The notes beneath the pieces are model-generated. The model had not been told where the DNA came from and ran no database searches. It saw only the letters and a list, made by a program, of their open reading frames with translations. The position numbers and the translations under genes were made by a program. Below, one piece after another: positions 49,421-61,385 of a DNA stretch of 64,000 bases. Within the stretch, counting starts at the first letter, position 1. Each line of letters opens with the position of its first letter. The DNA is from Calliopsis andreniformis. Its lineage: Eukaryota; Arthropoda; Insecta; Hymenoptera; Andrenidae. The stretch lies in contig NC_135071.1 in the NCBI RefSeq assembly GCF_051401765.1, positions 7,170,961-7,234,960 of the forward strand, given 5' to 3'.

Positions 49421-50466
49421 GAATTCTTGGACTATTTTCTCGAGCCAATTCGTAGTACAGTCGATTAGCTAAAAATTCCAAATTCATTCAATTTGTCGAT
49501 TCGTCCACTGCGAAAGAATAGGCCCCGTTAGTAGAAACATTTGTAGGTTGTTACTATTACACAATAGAGTTTCTATTGAGTTATTGTTATTCGAACACTA
49601 GTTATTTCGGTTAGTTACAGGTTTCGGTAGTCTGGAGATGTTGAAAAACGTATAACAGGACTTGTATGATAGGAATACATGATTGGTACTGCAGAACACT
49701 TTTATCGATGTTTTTGGAATCTACATTCTCGAGATATATTACTAAGGAGACTTAATTGCGCAATCTATTTAAAAATGATGCAAAGTAAAACAAATTTAAA
49801 AATTTGTTTCTGTTACATTTTTGTGTCTTCATTTTTATTAGTCAAACATTAATTGTTTTCTACAAACTGTTATAGACCATAGTTTATCATAAATACAACT
49901 CTACTTATTTTATGTAATTCTCACTTCTATATTCAATTTAATCTGTTGAACCAAATATCTTCAATTTTCAACGTCTTGAAGTTGAAGTCGGGTTACTTCT
50001 CTGTCTTTTATTGCAAGCACTAAAATCCGGCATGTTTAGATCACAGATCATAACTGCATAATACGTTTTCCATCCGTATTATATTTTGCAATTAGGATTA
50101 CATGCGTCATATTTCCTACTTAAGAGCTTCTAGCTTCTAACGTGCAATTAAGAAGGATGTAACTAATAAGCTCGAAGAGGTATTATCTCATTGTTGTAAT
50201 CTTCTGGTATCCAGAGGAATCTTTCATTCACTAAAGCAGTTTCATTTCTTAAGAAGAACTTCCTTTCCACTTCATACTTCTTCAAGTTCATACTTTACTT
50301 CCTCGTATCTCCATCGTGAACAAGAATCAGTATACATATAGATTGAGTTAGATTTAGTGTTTATTGTGGGCAAAGTAAATTTACTTATTCTTAATTACTG
50401 GAATGTGTTTGGTTTGGCAGACCTGCAAACTTATGGTTATAAGTGTCCCAATAAATTATTTTACTA
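49421..50466. other. Non-coding stretch, no gene seen
   Basis: No exon or bounded element is recognised between the AT tract and the R1 copy. Confidence 0.5.
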
Positions 50467-51170
50467 CAGTGTGATTTTTGAGAGTTGAGTCGTGGGCGTG
50501 CTAACCGGCACATGGTCCTACAGGGATCCAAAGCTAGATGTGTATTTCAAGTAATGTTGTCAGATTGTGTGGCCAATCGGATTTCTCTTTCTAACCTTAG
50601 GAGCAAGTGCGTCTCTCTCAGTGATTCGATAAAACAGATTCATTTATCTGCAAGACACTCCATGCTAAATTGCTTAGTTTTTTGTATTCATCAATCTAAG
50701 GGATTCTGATACCGATTTAATATTATACGGGCAATATTATATGGTATTTTCATTTTTACCATTTCGCAATATAGTAATATTATACGGGGCTCTAAGAAGT
50801 TACGAGGCAGTTTAAGGCACTGTCTAACCTGTTTTGAGTTTGAGTTAAATGAAACCGAGTTATCTCCCATTTTTTCTGTGCGACATGAGCCTTCCTAAAT
50901 TGCCAATAGGATTCGACACTCTTGTCAACAGCCATTAAAATAGCGCTAGGTGGCCCCGCTGAGAAGGAAATATGACAGACGCCGGATAAAGATAGAGAAT
51001 ATACAAGGACCTGTGAGGACCCACGACTAAGTATTCATAGATAATTGGTTAAGGCCCAACGAGTAGGGCGCGCATCACGTGGGAGAAGCACCTTTCACGA
51101 GTTAGAAAAGCGACAACATCGCAAGTTAGAGGACTCGGTCACCAAGGCTCAACTCTAGAAAATCGGACTG
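50467..51170. mobile_element. R1 MITE, complete copy B (704 bp)
   Basis: The ends are inverted: CAGTGTGATTTTTGAGAGTTGAG on the left and, read inward from the right, CAGTCCGATTTTCTAGAGTTGAG. TA lies on each side (50465-50466 and 51171-51172). The TA target and CAGT ends suggest a Tc1/mariner-superfamily (pogo/Tigger-type) MITE. No coding capacity is recognised. A 57-base extra segment near 50729-50785 is absent from copy A. Confidence 0.75.
50729..50785. repeat. 57-base extra segment inside R1 copy B
   Basis: AATATTATAC occurs at 50719-50728 and 50776-50785, flanking a palindromic segment (TGGTATTTTCATTTTTACCA core). Copy A has only a single AATATTATAC here (31548-31557, reverse sense). This looks like a tiny insertion with a 10-base duplication, or a local duplication. 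Confidence 0.5.
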
Positions 51171-51354
51171 TAGAGAACGATACTTTTTAGCACTATCACG
51201 GACAGCACTGTGCCGTTACGGTACGGCTATGAGTGAATCCTCCTTTAAATGATAGAACCTGTTAAATGATGCGCTTGTTTGCTCTATACATAATTCTTTT
51301 TTTAACTTCAACTACATCAAAGCTAGTTTGGCTCATTTTATATCGTCACTAATG

Positions 51355-51480
51355 ACGTACATGCTGGTACCTGCGCCGACTGTACACCAACTACTTTTAC
51401 GGAAAAGGAAAGCACTTTGGGAAGGTGGGTATATTTTAGGTGACGTAGTTGACAGAGGATACCGGTACTAGCACGCATAC
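51355..51480. repeat. Short imperfect inverted repeat
   Basis: TACATGCTGGTACCTG...CACCAACTAC (51360-51398) pairs loosely with the reverse complement of 51443-51476 (GTAGTTGACAG...GGTACTAGCACG). It lies just upstream of the mariner-type copy and may be a relic of another small element. Confidence 0.4.
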
Positions 51481-51488
51481 ATACTACA

Positions 51489-52424
51489 CAGGGTGTAGTA
51501 CAATTAGAATCCCTTTCATTAGGAATTTAGTGATTATAATTATTCAAGATCATTCAAGGTTACGGACAGAGAAACCGTACAAGATTTAAAACATGAAAGC
51601 AAAATGCGCTTATCACGAGTGAAACTTGTAACAATATGTGGTGTGGCATTTTGAAAGACAAAGTAATCCGGCCACACTTCATTACCGGAACGTTGACAGG
51701 ACAAAAATATTCTCAATTTTTGCAAGAAGATTTGCCAATTTTGTTGGAAGATATCTCTTTAAAAAACCCTCATGGTATGTTGTACCAACATGACGGCTGT
51801 CCTGCTCATTATGCACGAATAGCAAGAGAAACGTTGGATTCTAGGTTTTCAAGCCGATGGATTGGATGAAGTGGAACTGTTTCATGGCCAGCACGTTCAC
51901 CTGATTTAAATCCACTGGATTTCTGTTTGTGGGGTCTGCTAAAAGAGACCGTGTACCTGAATGCTCCAACAACAGTTGAAGATTTGCATCAGCGTATCAT
52001 CACAGCATGTGCAAATATCACCTCGGATATACTTGTCATAGTTCAACATTCCTTCAGAGCTCGTTTACAGCAATGTATCGACGTAAACGGCCATCATTTC
52101 GAACATTTATGAAACACAGGTATTCAGGTTTCATATTTTAAATCTTATACGTTTTCTCTGCCCGTGATCTTGAATGACCTTTAATAATAATAGTCACTGA
52201 ATTCATCATGAAAGAGACTATCATTGTATATGTCTAAAAAGAGGTGATTCCACTTAAAAAAATGGAGGTGACCTTGATATCTCCGAAAAAAATACCAAAA
52301 AAAAAAGTTGTTTGACATTGTGTGTGCTCCATTGAACCATTTAACTTAACTTCGTTAAGACGTTTGACGTATCTTTAAAAACAACAAAGATATTTGAGGT
52401 GCAAATGTTAGGTGACTCACCCTG
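51489..52424 (+). mobile_element. Internally deleted mariner-type element (936 bp)
   Basis: It begins CAGGGTG and ends CACCCTG followed by TA (52425-52426). Long subterminal inverted repeats pair 51519-51597 with about 52120-52200; shared words are AGTGATTATAATTATT-like, TCATTCAAGRT and GTAYAAGATTTAAAAYATGAAA. The outer left arm has lost most of the sequence present at the right arm. It encloses the transposase remnant at 51627-52112. Confidence 0.75.
51627..52112 (+). pseudogene. Tc1/mariner-superfamily transposase, C-terminal remnant
   Basis: A single reading frame encodes the C-terminal part of a DDE/D transposase. MWCGILKDKVIRPHF is followed by LTGQKY. Next comes the second catalytic Asp box YQHDGCPAHYA and then LDSRFSSRWIG. 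An in-frame TGA stop at 51867-51869 interrupts it, and it continues with SWPARSPDLNPLDFCLWGLLK, which holds the third catalytic Asp. After PTTVEDLHQRI it reaches a natural TGA after HHFEHL. The spacing between the two visible catalytic Asp residues is 36 residues, counting the stop. The DNA-binding half and the first catalytic Asp are absent, consistent with an internal deletion. It can have been mobile only with help in trans. Confidence 0.9.
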
Positions 52425-52426
52425 TA

Positions 52427-54231
52427 CATTTTACATGAGAAGACCCCTGGAAAGCATTGCCCCTAATCCTTTCGAGGGGATTTCTCGTAAGACACGATTC
52501 GTACTTATACATACGAAATTGGGTTAATTATTTCAAATAACTTCTTAATTCCTGAGTTAAAGTTCAACAGTTCAAGGTACTCTGTATCTTGATCCTTGAT
52601 GCTTATGGGCGTTCTAGGCACAGTATGCATAGGTAATGAGGAAACCTAGGTATCATCAGCTAAAATTTCAAGGTTAAATGATTTGGCAGTGATCTTTCTA
52701 ACCATTGCTAGGTCCACTATCCTTGAATCTATAGATTTAGAGAGTCATTCATCATTTTTCAATACATACTGGGGATCACATTCTAATCTGAAGCTTCATA
52801 GCCCCAATTTGTATGTGCGTTTACCTTTTAAGGAAACTTTCTCCTAAACAGCACTGCTCACGCGTTCTCGATTTCGCTTCCCAGTCTGCAGGTTCGATTC
52901 CCTCTTCTCGAGCTCTATACCATTCTCTTGTTCCTGCTTGTCGATGCGATCGAGGGTTTCCTACACTCGCCACTCGATGAGTCACACGTTATGCCTCTTA
53001 GCGGAGTCTTGGTCCCTCGCTTTCTCTTTTGCTTCTCAATTTCTATATCCACTTCGTCCGCTCCCCTCGTATTTCCCTCAGTTCCTGGTCCCGCTGTTAC
53101 GCCTGTCAATGTCTCCGAGCTTTTTCTGGATTAGTGAAGAGCTTGAACGTTTCGAGCGGATTTATTTGGTCTATTGGGACTTGTAAAATGTTCTTCGTGA
53201 AACGCGTTATTTCTGTCAGTCATGCGTCGTTATTTATAATTCAGGCAGAAAGGTTGGTTCATCGATGTCAGGGTGGCACACGTTCAGTGGGATACGCGTA
53301 TCGTGTCGGCATGCAAACGGGGAAATAAACTAACAAAGGAACTACCTGAAGTGATACTAAATATTCGACACGTGTCTGTGCATTACTTGTTTTTCTATTT
53401 TTGGAACCGTTTCAAGTTCAAGCTTTTCAGGTCTGTGTAGAACCGAGTTAGCAATTATTTCGAGATGATAAAGAACTGATATAATAATAGACTGTAATAT
53501 GGTTATGGCGTCATTTAAGTTTTTGATAACTGTTTTAAGAACCGAGACCAATAACATGATGTGATGATCAATAGATGATTGATCACTTTCAACCGTTGTT
53601 ATCAACAAAAAATTTTAACCGAATAGGGATTGCAATTATTACATAAAAACATATAATTTTTTTTAAGATAATTCTTTCTAGGATACAATTACTTGCACAA
53701 TTATTTATACAATGCGAATTGAAGGTATCAAAATATCCGTGATTGATATCTACTTTTGTCTATGATATTAACAGACAAATTTTCAAAAAATCGATTTAAA
53801 TCTTATCATAAAAATGTTACAATCATCTTTTAAAATTTGAAATTATCAATCGGGTTAGTTTCTTCGTAAGGATGGTCGATGGATGCGTTGCGTTGATATA
53901 GCGATGTGTTTGGATACTTACGAATACGATGTTTCTAATGGACAAGAGAGAAAGGAGGTTCAAAGAGATTTTTCTCATCTTTTTTGTTTAATTTCGGTTT
54001 CTCTATTATTGGTAAATTGTTTGGTGGAAATTGTTCACTTCTGATTTATACGAATATTAGGAACAACAAATGCTTCACAAATTTTTATTACAAAAATAAT
54101 GCAAGCATCGTTAGAAGATGTGTTGCTTTTACTTAAAATGCTTGTATTTCTAAAAGAGGCGATTCCAGGAGTCTTCTCTGTATATTTGTCTTTCTTTTTA
54201 AAGTTCGATTTTTTCACTACTGGGTCATTCC
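52427..54231. other. Non-coding stretch with a CpG-richer patch
   Basis: 52850-53330 is balanced to GC-rich with overlapping + frames (52928-53328) that have no recognised domain. A GGTTCGATTCC word at 52890 resembles a tRNA T-arm but lacks the rest of a tRNA. Otherwise unremarkable AT-rich sequence. Confidence 0.4.
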
Positions 54232-54520
54232 AAAGGAAATCGAATACTTTTTGGAATATTATTTCGAATTCTGTTGAAACTTGGATATGTTGTAGTCTTT
54301 AACGATATTTGATAGTATTTTGGAAGATACTCAAAAATTTTGTAAATTGTTGATTTTATAATTGCTTGAAGTATATCGCTAACTTTCTTGCATAAAGTTA
54401 TAACTTGAATTAGAAACTTCATGAAGATGAGTTTTGGAAAAAAATTACAAAAAAATATTATTTTAAAATTGGCCATATAAAAATTGATTGAAGTTAATAT
54501 TGGGTCGAAACACACTTCCT
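54232..54520 (-). repeat. Partial copy of the long-inverted-repeat element
   Basis: The reverse complement of this block aligns with 43190-43495. It shares AAAGACTACAAYATATCCAAG, AATTCGAAATAATATTC-like and the TTTCGACMCAATRTKTTAACTTCAAT start. It corresponds to one arm only, without the partner arm. Confidence 0.6.
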
Positions 54521-54649
54521 GGTTAAAGATATGTTTTTGGGAGCTTCTTATCGTAAAAATACTAATTTTTAGAAGTCTTGGATACGAGTAGTTATTGAAA
54601 ATACTTATAATATTCTTCGGTTTTCTAGTACTAATATTTACAATAGAAG
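54521..54649. other. Spacer, nothing seen
   Basis: Short AT-rich spacer between the partial repeat copy and the next tract. Confidence 0.5.
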
Positions 54650-54960
54650 CTGGAGTAAATATAAAGATTTTTAGAAATTGTAAAATTTTTTAATTCAAGA
54701 ATCTAAAGATTTGAAGATTAGAAAAATAGAGTAGTTGAAAATTTAAACCTTTGTATCCTAAATGTTTAAAACATTGGAAATTTAGAAATTTGAAAATTTG
54801 GAAGCTTTGAAAAGCAGAAAATTTGAAGTTGCGAACTTTTGCAAGTTTAAATAAATACTTAAATAAAAGAATGAAATTTTTTGCGTATAAAAATATAAAG
54901 CTAACAAACTTGAAAGTTAGAATACTATTTTAAACATCAAAAATTTTAAAGATTATGTAT
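54650..54960. repeat. Degenerate ATTTGAA tract (reverse orientation)
   Basis: AGAAATTTGAAAATTTGG, GATTTGAAGATTAG and GTTGAAAATTTAAAC words run on the + strand, the reverse-strand version of the TTCAAAT texture. Confidence 0.6.
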
Positions 54961-55690
54961 TGTGAGTATTTTTGGCTTACTTTGCGTAAACCTACACAGT
55001 AGAATTATATTTTAAGTCTGATAATTTATATGCTTCCTCTTTTTCACTTCTGTCGTTCTCGATTGTCCAACCCCAACAAAAAAAATTAGAAAAAGGTTAA
55101 TGGCAAAGAATCGGAGGATATGTAGGTCGAGGTGGTCAGGGAATCCGAAGCGTTGAAAAATTAAATTCCGAGGAGGACGTGTCTCTTGAGGTGGCGGCCA
55201 TTTTCTTTTGCTTGTACGTGCCACGAGAAAAGAGTGGGCAAAACTACGGGAAAATCCGTCGTTTTCCTGTAGGTAGAGTCAAGGATAAAATCGCGCTATA
55301 CTCATCGCTCTAACAGGTCACAAGGCGGACCATACTGCTTGGCTATCCGGTCGTTACCAGCCAGCGGTTACAATGCGAACAATACTTTGCACACTTTGCA
55401 GCGCACTTTGTTATACATATAGTGTATGCCGATAGGCGTTATTTGCATTTCGCGCTAGTTTTGCTGCGCGTTAAACGCATATCGCTTTGAAATAGGAAAA
55501 GGAGTTACCATTATTCTTCTTTCAACGTGAACCTGCAAAGATGGACGCTGTTTCAAGAGATGACAAGAAATTGCCATTAATAAGAAAAACGAGGAATTGT
55601 TATGCTTTAGTTTGCTCGTTCAGAACAAACGATTTCGAATTTTGTAATTTTAAAGCGATTAAATTTTTAGACATTTCAAATACGAATGTT
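54961..55690. other. CpG-richer patch, no gene assigned
   Basis: 55000-55520 is richer in G+C. A 70-codon minus-strand frame at 55012-55224 begins with a basic MARTSKRKWPPP stretch, but there is no supporting splice or domain evidence. It could be a promoter, enhancer or small exon. Confidence 0.3.
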
Positions 55691-55925
55691 TAAATTCGTT
55701 AATTTAGTATTTAGTATTAAGGGATGAAATGTATGGAAAATTAAAACCTCTAAGTGCAAAGGGTTAAATATTCAAATTTTAGGGTTTCCATATAATTGAC
55801 CAATGAAATTTTCAAATTTCTAAACTTTTCAGGCTGTCAGGTTTTCAAGGTCTCTTTTCAAACATTTAGAATATTTAAAATATTAATCTTGAAATTTTTA
55901 GATCTTCTATTTTCCAAACTTTGAA
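55691..55925. repeat. Degenerate TTCAAAT tract
   Basis: TATTCAAATTTTAGGG, AATTTTCAAATTTCTAAAC and TTTAGAATATTTAAAATATT words run on the + strand. Confidence 0.5.
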
Positions 55926-57105
55926 ACACGTGTACTTATATACATTCTGTGTATGTAAAATCATGAGCTTTTTTCAACATTCCAGTGTTTCTCACAGTTT
56001 TACAAATTACGAAAGCAGTGGCTGTTGACTCCACGGGAAAAGCCAGTGTTTTATGTCTGTATTTAAACATTTATCATAAGCGTAAATCTTCCATTTGTAA
56101 TTGTGTTCCGTTACAGTAGCGAATACCGTGTGTAACAGGATAATTAACATAGAAGAAAATGGCGCACACGGACGAGTAATTAAGACTTGTAATCGCCACT
56201 ATTGGCTGCACACGGTCTTTCGCCTGGTGGCAACCCGGCTAATAAACGTGCTCGTTATCGGAACAGAAGGAACAGGAACATGAGTTATCGTGGATCCAGT
56301 TCGTAGTGAACGCGTGACGCGATTTTCAAGAGAATATGGGTACGGTCAGGTCTCTCGGATTAAGTTTCCAACTTTGAAAAATTCGATTTCTTCTTTATTC
56401 TAAATTATTTTATTTTAAATTATCTACTAGCTATAACATTTTGAAGTTGCTTGTAGAAATACGCATACCTTTTTTCAAGATAACATCGTTAAAATCTTCA
56501 AAATTATACATATACATATGACGAAATTTTATACGTATGTATAATAAAATAAAATTATATGTATTATAAAACTGTGCATACATATGTATGCATATGTATG
56601 AAATAAATTCTTCCGTATTGCTGAAATTATAGTATAATTTACGCGATATTTACAGTTTCTTCTTTTTCTTTTTTGTTTAATGAAATTCAGTTTTCTTGGT
56701 AGTTTAACCTTGCTCTCATTTCGTTAAAGTTCCAGTGAAGTTCGTTCGAGATAAAATATTTTTATAGTTTTTATAAACATTTTCATTGAAGCTAAGTTGT
56801 AACGATTATTGCAACACTTGCTGTTACTTCGATTTTTAAACTCACAATAAACATTTATGTAGTACATACTTACATATAAAGAAGAATTTTTCTACAGGAA
56901 CAGTCTTATTGCTGCAACTACGACACGTGGACGAATTTTTGGGACTTGTGAACACTTTTGCACAAAAACATGTTCCCACTGGCTCATACTGCGAAGATTT
57001 TAACATGCGTTACGAAAAGTAACATGTCTCATTTGTCTCAAAGCTATGTTTACATTACGTAACTTTTGCACTAATGGAACCCCAATGAACACGTAGAAAT
57101 TAGTA
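55926..57105. other. Non-coding stretch with a short TA/CA-rich stretch
   Basis: ATACATATGT words cluster at 56505-56605. A balanced block at 56100-56350 has no recognisable exon. Confidence 0.5.
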
Positions 57106-57250
57106 TAGAAATTTGAAAGTTGTGAAAGTTGAAGTTGAAAAATCAAAGATTTGTATCTCAAATATTTGAAATTTTAGATATTTAGAAATTGAAAAATTTT
57201 TAAATTTGAAAGTTTAAGTGTTTAAATTTAAAAGTTTCCAATTCTTTGAT
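57106..57250. repeat. Degenerate ATTTGAA tract (reverse orientation)
   Basis: GAAATTTGAAAGTTGTGAAAG, AAATATTTGAAATTTTAG and AAATTTGAAAGTTTAAG words end about 45 bases before the next MITE. Confidence 0.55.
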
Positions 57251-57293
57251 TCTGTCAGTGCAGTCTACTGGAATTTAATAGGTGATCAATGTA

Positions 57294-57887
57294 CAGGGTG
57301 GGCCACGCAACGTGCAGAACACTATAATATATTATATTATTTCTAAAGTAAGCGTTGTATGAATAAATTTTGTATACAAAAGTTGCATGCTTTAGAGGCT
57401 CATATTATGCAGTGCATCCACTTTTTTAATAGGTGGAGGCATTTCGGAGATATGAAGGTCAATTTTTTTTTACATATTTCTACATATTTTTATATTTACA
57501 TATGCTACATGTTAATAAACATTGTCATGTAAACACCCCTGTCCTACAGAAATCTATGATAACGTTAAATCTCCAACGTTAAGCTAAGTAAATTTTCAAG
57601 AAAGAAAGTTAAAAGTACTTGTTAACTATTAGGTTTAGGGTGAATGAAGATCAATACTTTATTACTCAGAATTCGACATTATTACATACTTTCATATAAA
57701 AAATATAGCATTCTATTTAAAAGACGAAAATTGGCTTTTAAATCTCCGAAATACCTCCACCTATAAAAAAAGTAGGTAGACCACATAATGTAAACCTTCA
57801 AAGCATGCAACGTTCGTATACAACATTTTTTCATACAACGCATAGTTTAGAAGTTATAGAGTTGTACAAGTTGAGTGGACCACCCTG
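57294..57887. mobile_element. mariner-type MITE with long inverted ends (594 bp)
   Basis: CAGGGTGGGCCACGCAAC after TA (57292-57293) pairs with the right end, which read inward is CAGGGTGGTCCACTCAAC and is followed by TA (57888-57889). The arms are about 170-180 bases, sharing GTTGTATGAA, TTGCATGCTTT and ATAGGTGGAGGYATTTCGGAGAT. The core is AT-rich without coding capacity. It has the same CAGGGTG end type as the transposase copy at 51489, so a related transposase may have mobilised it. Confidence 0.85.
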
Positions 57888-57895
57888 TAAATATA

Positions 57896-58411
57896 CGGTA
57901 AGTCACAAAAGTCTACATACACTATACAGATTACAAGGAAGTTCACCTAATCCAACAATCTTGATTTTAATGGAAGTTGTGTGTATGACTGCATATAGAC
58001 CATAATAGATTCTACAGATGACGCAATTTTTTCTATTTGATGGAATATCATTTTAAGAAGGTAAAATCAATGCTTAAAGTTTCAGTGTTTTTCAATTTAT
58101 TTAAATATAATTTTGTAATAATACAAGACCTACGTTTTTTTCAATTTTTGCTATCAAAACTTTTCCACTAAAAAAATGTTTAATTTTTAGTGCTCTATCA
58201 CCCTATTGTAATGAAAATTCTCAGGCACAGTTAGACTCAAAACATGAAAAAACTATGAATCTTTGCAGGTTCATTTTATTTCCACAAAGAGGTTTTCTAT
58301 TAACAACATTGTACTTTACATGCATGCAAACATTCGTTAAAGTCAGAATTTTCGAGTTAAGTGAATTTCCTTGTAGGTAATATAGTGTATGTAGACTTTT
58401 GTAACTGACTG
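57896..58411. mobile_element. Tc1-type MITE (516 bp)
   Basis: The left end CGGTAAGTCACAAAAGTCTA after TA (57894-57895) pairs with the right end, read inward CAGTCAGTTACAAAAGTCTA, followed by TA (58412-58413). Both continue CATACACTATA and, after a small gap, ACAAGGAARTTCAC. The core has no reading frame of interest. It starts 8 bases after the previous MITE ends. Confidence 0.85.
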
Positions 58412-58413
58412 TA

Positions 58414-58989
58414 GGTACTGCGCATTGAAAGCCAAAGGGCGTCGAGAAACCTGGTCAATAGATACGATTATGCAATTTTCACTGAGGGTATTAATAGACA
58501 ATTAGTAAAAATGAACAAGTCTTACTTTTTTTCTATTTTTTCATGGCACAATTTTGTTTATAAATGAAAGTATGTAAATGGAAAGCTTAAATCTAAAGAA
58601 AGGAAGTTGCGAAACAAATTAAGCAATTCTAGTAAATTATCGGCACTTATCAGCGTAGATAACAACGATCAAGCATCGAGTTATCAGCTTTTCGATTCAC
58701 ATTTCGATTCGCTTCTACAAATGTTACACCTCGATAAATAATGTATACTATTGTATAGCGTCAGATAAATGCATTCACTTCTGGTTTACGTGTTACAGGA
58801 CTAATCAGTTACATCTTGTACTTCATTGAATGTACCTATATTACAAGTAAATGCTGGATTATAGACACTTTGCGTTTAACCATAAACTAGTCAAAAACAA
58901 AAGTTTGTATAAAATGTTTTGATATTTTGACGTGAATGCTGCGTCAATGAGATTTAGAGAAACACTTTTTTAATAGATTATCTTAATAA
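58414..58989. other. Non-coding stretch, no gene seen
   Basis: AT-rich without recognisable features. Confidence 0.5.
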
Positions 58990-59240
58990 ACATTGGAAAA
59001 TTTGAAGAACTGGAAATTTTTTAATATTCAGACTTTTAAATTTGCCACTTTTCCAATTGTTAAATATTTAAAATTTCAAATATTCAAAATACAAAATCTT
59101 CCATTTTTTAAATATTTTTTAATTTTCAATGCCTCTGGTTTAATTTTTGAATCTGCAGATCTTAACAATTTCAAATACGAATCTTCGTATTTATAAATGT
59201 TTCTGCTTATCGAATTTCAAATTTTTAAGTTTTAAGCAGA
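58990..59240. repeat. Degenerate TTCAAAT tract
   Basis: AATATTCAGACTTTTAAATTTG, TTTCAAATATTCAAAATAC and TTTAAATATTTTTTAATTTTC words run on the + strand. The overlapping 67-codon frame is composition-driven. Confidence 0.6.
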
Positions 59241-61179
59241 ATCTTAAACGGTATTAAAATGCAAGAACACAAAATAAGTAATAAACTCTTTTTACAAGAT
59301 TATTTTTGTATTTTGTTAAAGTACAAGTAGCTGTTAATTCCTAGTCTGAGATAGCACCTTTATTATCCAGGAAAAAAGGAACTAGAAAATACATCAAATT
59401 AGACAAAATTTATGTCCGTTCATAAATCGGTCTCAGCTTAATAAAACATTGGTGACGTGCATACAAGGCAGTAATTTTCTATCGTATCATCGTAGAATCG
59501 TAAGCCGCGTCTAAATATTTGAACCGCGATTAAGGTCATACTCCCCGCCACAGAACGCCACGAAAGTTCCTAGGAAAAAGTCGTTCTCCATTGTGGGTAT
59601 ATTGGTTTCGGTGTACTATTACGATTTCTAACCGCTAAATACAAATGGAACATCTTTTCTTTTCTCACGGCGCAGTTTCCACGCAGACCTCGAATCTCTA
59701 TTTCACCCTAAATTTTCTGCCAGATTTATTTATGAAATATTAAATTGTACCGTATGAAATAGCTGTTTTTGTAGGTCGAAAATAAAATAAAATATATTTC
59801 GAAAAATGTTTATTTATTGAATATATATCTTTTACGTTATTTAAGAATAATATGCATTAATGAGTTGTTACTTGTGAGTTGTTAAAAATATTAATTGATA
59901 TGTTCCATTTCAAAGAAATTTTCATTATTTTGACAGTTCACAATCGGAAAGATTTTATTTTTTAAATACAATTCAAAATGGCAGATAGTCTGTAGGGAAA
60001 AGGTCTAATAGTTCTTGAAATTCATATTTCAGTACTGTTAAATTTATTGTAGTGATTCGTGATGTACTCTGAAAATAATTTTGGTGCCTGCGTGATCTGT
60101 GAAAGCTATTATTCGTTGCTTCTTCTTTAATTTAAAGTAAAATAGAACAAGCAAAAGTTATTTAAGAAGTAATCCTCAGTAGTTAATGCACATGAACTCT
60201 AATTTTTGCTTGATCGCATATACCTAACAAAAATCATTATTGTAAACTATTCTACAAAAATGGCAATTTCATATAGTACGATTTAATATTATTACGCTAG
60301 TAAACAAATCAGCTGAAAACAGATGCTAGGGAAATATTTGTTATGGATTACAATCGAATATTCACCCTTTCAAATAAGTTTCAAATTTTCAAATCTTCAA
60401 ATCTTCCAAGGAAGCCAGGTTCACTCGAATTCTTGCTACGTCAGCATTCGAGTTCAAAGGAGTGAAGATCTATTACAAATAAAAAAATATAATAAACCGA
60501 ATTTAAGTAAGTAGAAGTACGGTTGGCTTCAGGGCCCAAAGGGAAGGCGAAGTTAAAAGTAATGCGGATGTGGCCAGTCGGATTACGTTACAAAGCCTTC
60601 GTCTGGCTGCTCAAACTTCCTTCAGCGTCTGACATCGTGCCACTCGCCCTCTGTCCACTAATTTAAGTGACTCTAAATTCGTATGCGATGGGAAGGAAAA
60701 AGAATTTACGAGACGGCCCTGTCGAAATGGAGGAAAAAAGAGGATTCTCCTTCGTTCCCTTTTCTGCGTCGCCAAATATAAACTGGAGCTGAGGCTCATC
60801 GTCAGACAGGCTGAGGAAAAGGATTGTGGAATGAAACGTCGGAAGCGACTTCTGTTTGGCTATCTTTGGATCGAGGCGACCCTCGATTTCATGGGGAATC
60901 TTGCATGTTTGATTAAAATATTTGCGAAAGTTCGAGTAAGTTTAGGAGTGAAATGAAGGCATACAGAAGCAGAAGCTATGAAACTTTAGATTTGGATCAT
61001 TGACAGAGAGTCATATAGCATACACATAGCCAATAGAGAGACACTGCCGGTTTGTGGAAGTCATTAAGAGAAATATGACAATAGTTCAAATGTTGAAAGC
61101 TATTTTTTAAAATAGATTAGGGGCATATAGATGATAATTCACGAGATGTTAGAAATTGGAGATACTAGGCGGGCCTGAG
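59241..61179. other. Non-coding stretch with a GC-richer patch
   Basis: 59241-60380 is AT-rich. A short TTTCAAATTTTCAAATCTTCAAATC burst lies at 60380-60405. 60520-60900 is GC-richer, with a 62-codon minus frame and no recognised domain. Confidence 0.45.
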
Positions 61180-61385
61180 CCTTTTAAAAGATTTGAGATT
61201 TGAAAATTGGAACATTTAACGACTTAGAAATAAATAACATTTTAATGTTTGAATACTTAAAAATTTGAAAGTTTAATCATTTTAATATTTTAATTGTTGA
61301 AAATTTATATAAGTAACTTACCTATTTAGTCATTTGAATACTTGAAAATTAAATATTTGGAAACTTGAATTTTTGAAATTATATT
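61180..61385. repeat. Degenerate ATTTGAA tract (reverse orientation)
   Basis: GATTTGAGATTTGAAAATTGG, TTGAATACTTAAAAATTTG and GAATACTTGAAAATTAAATATTTGG words run on the + strand. A second short burst is at 61880-62003. Confidence 0.6.

Noticed and set aside
52880..52905. tRNA-like GGTTCGATTCC word
   Set aside because: No A box, no acceptor-stem pairing and no cloverleaf in the surrounding 80 bases.
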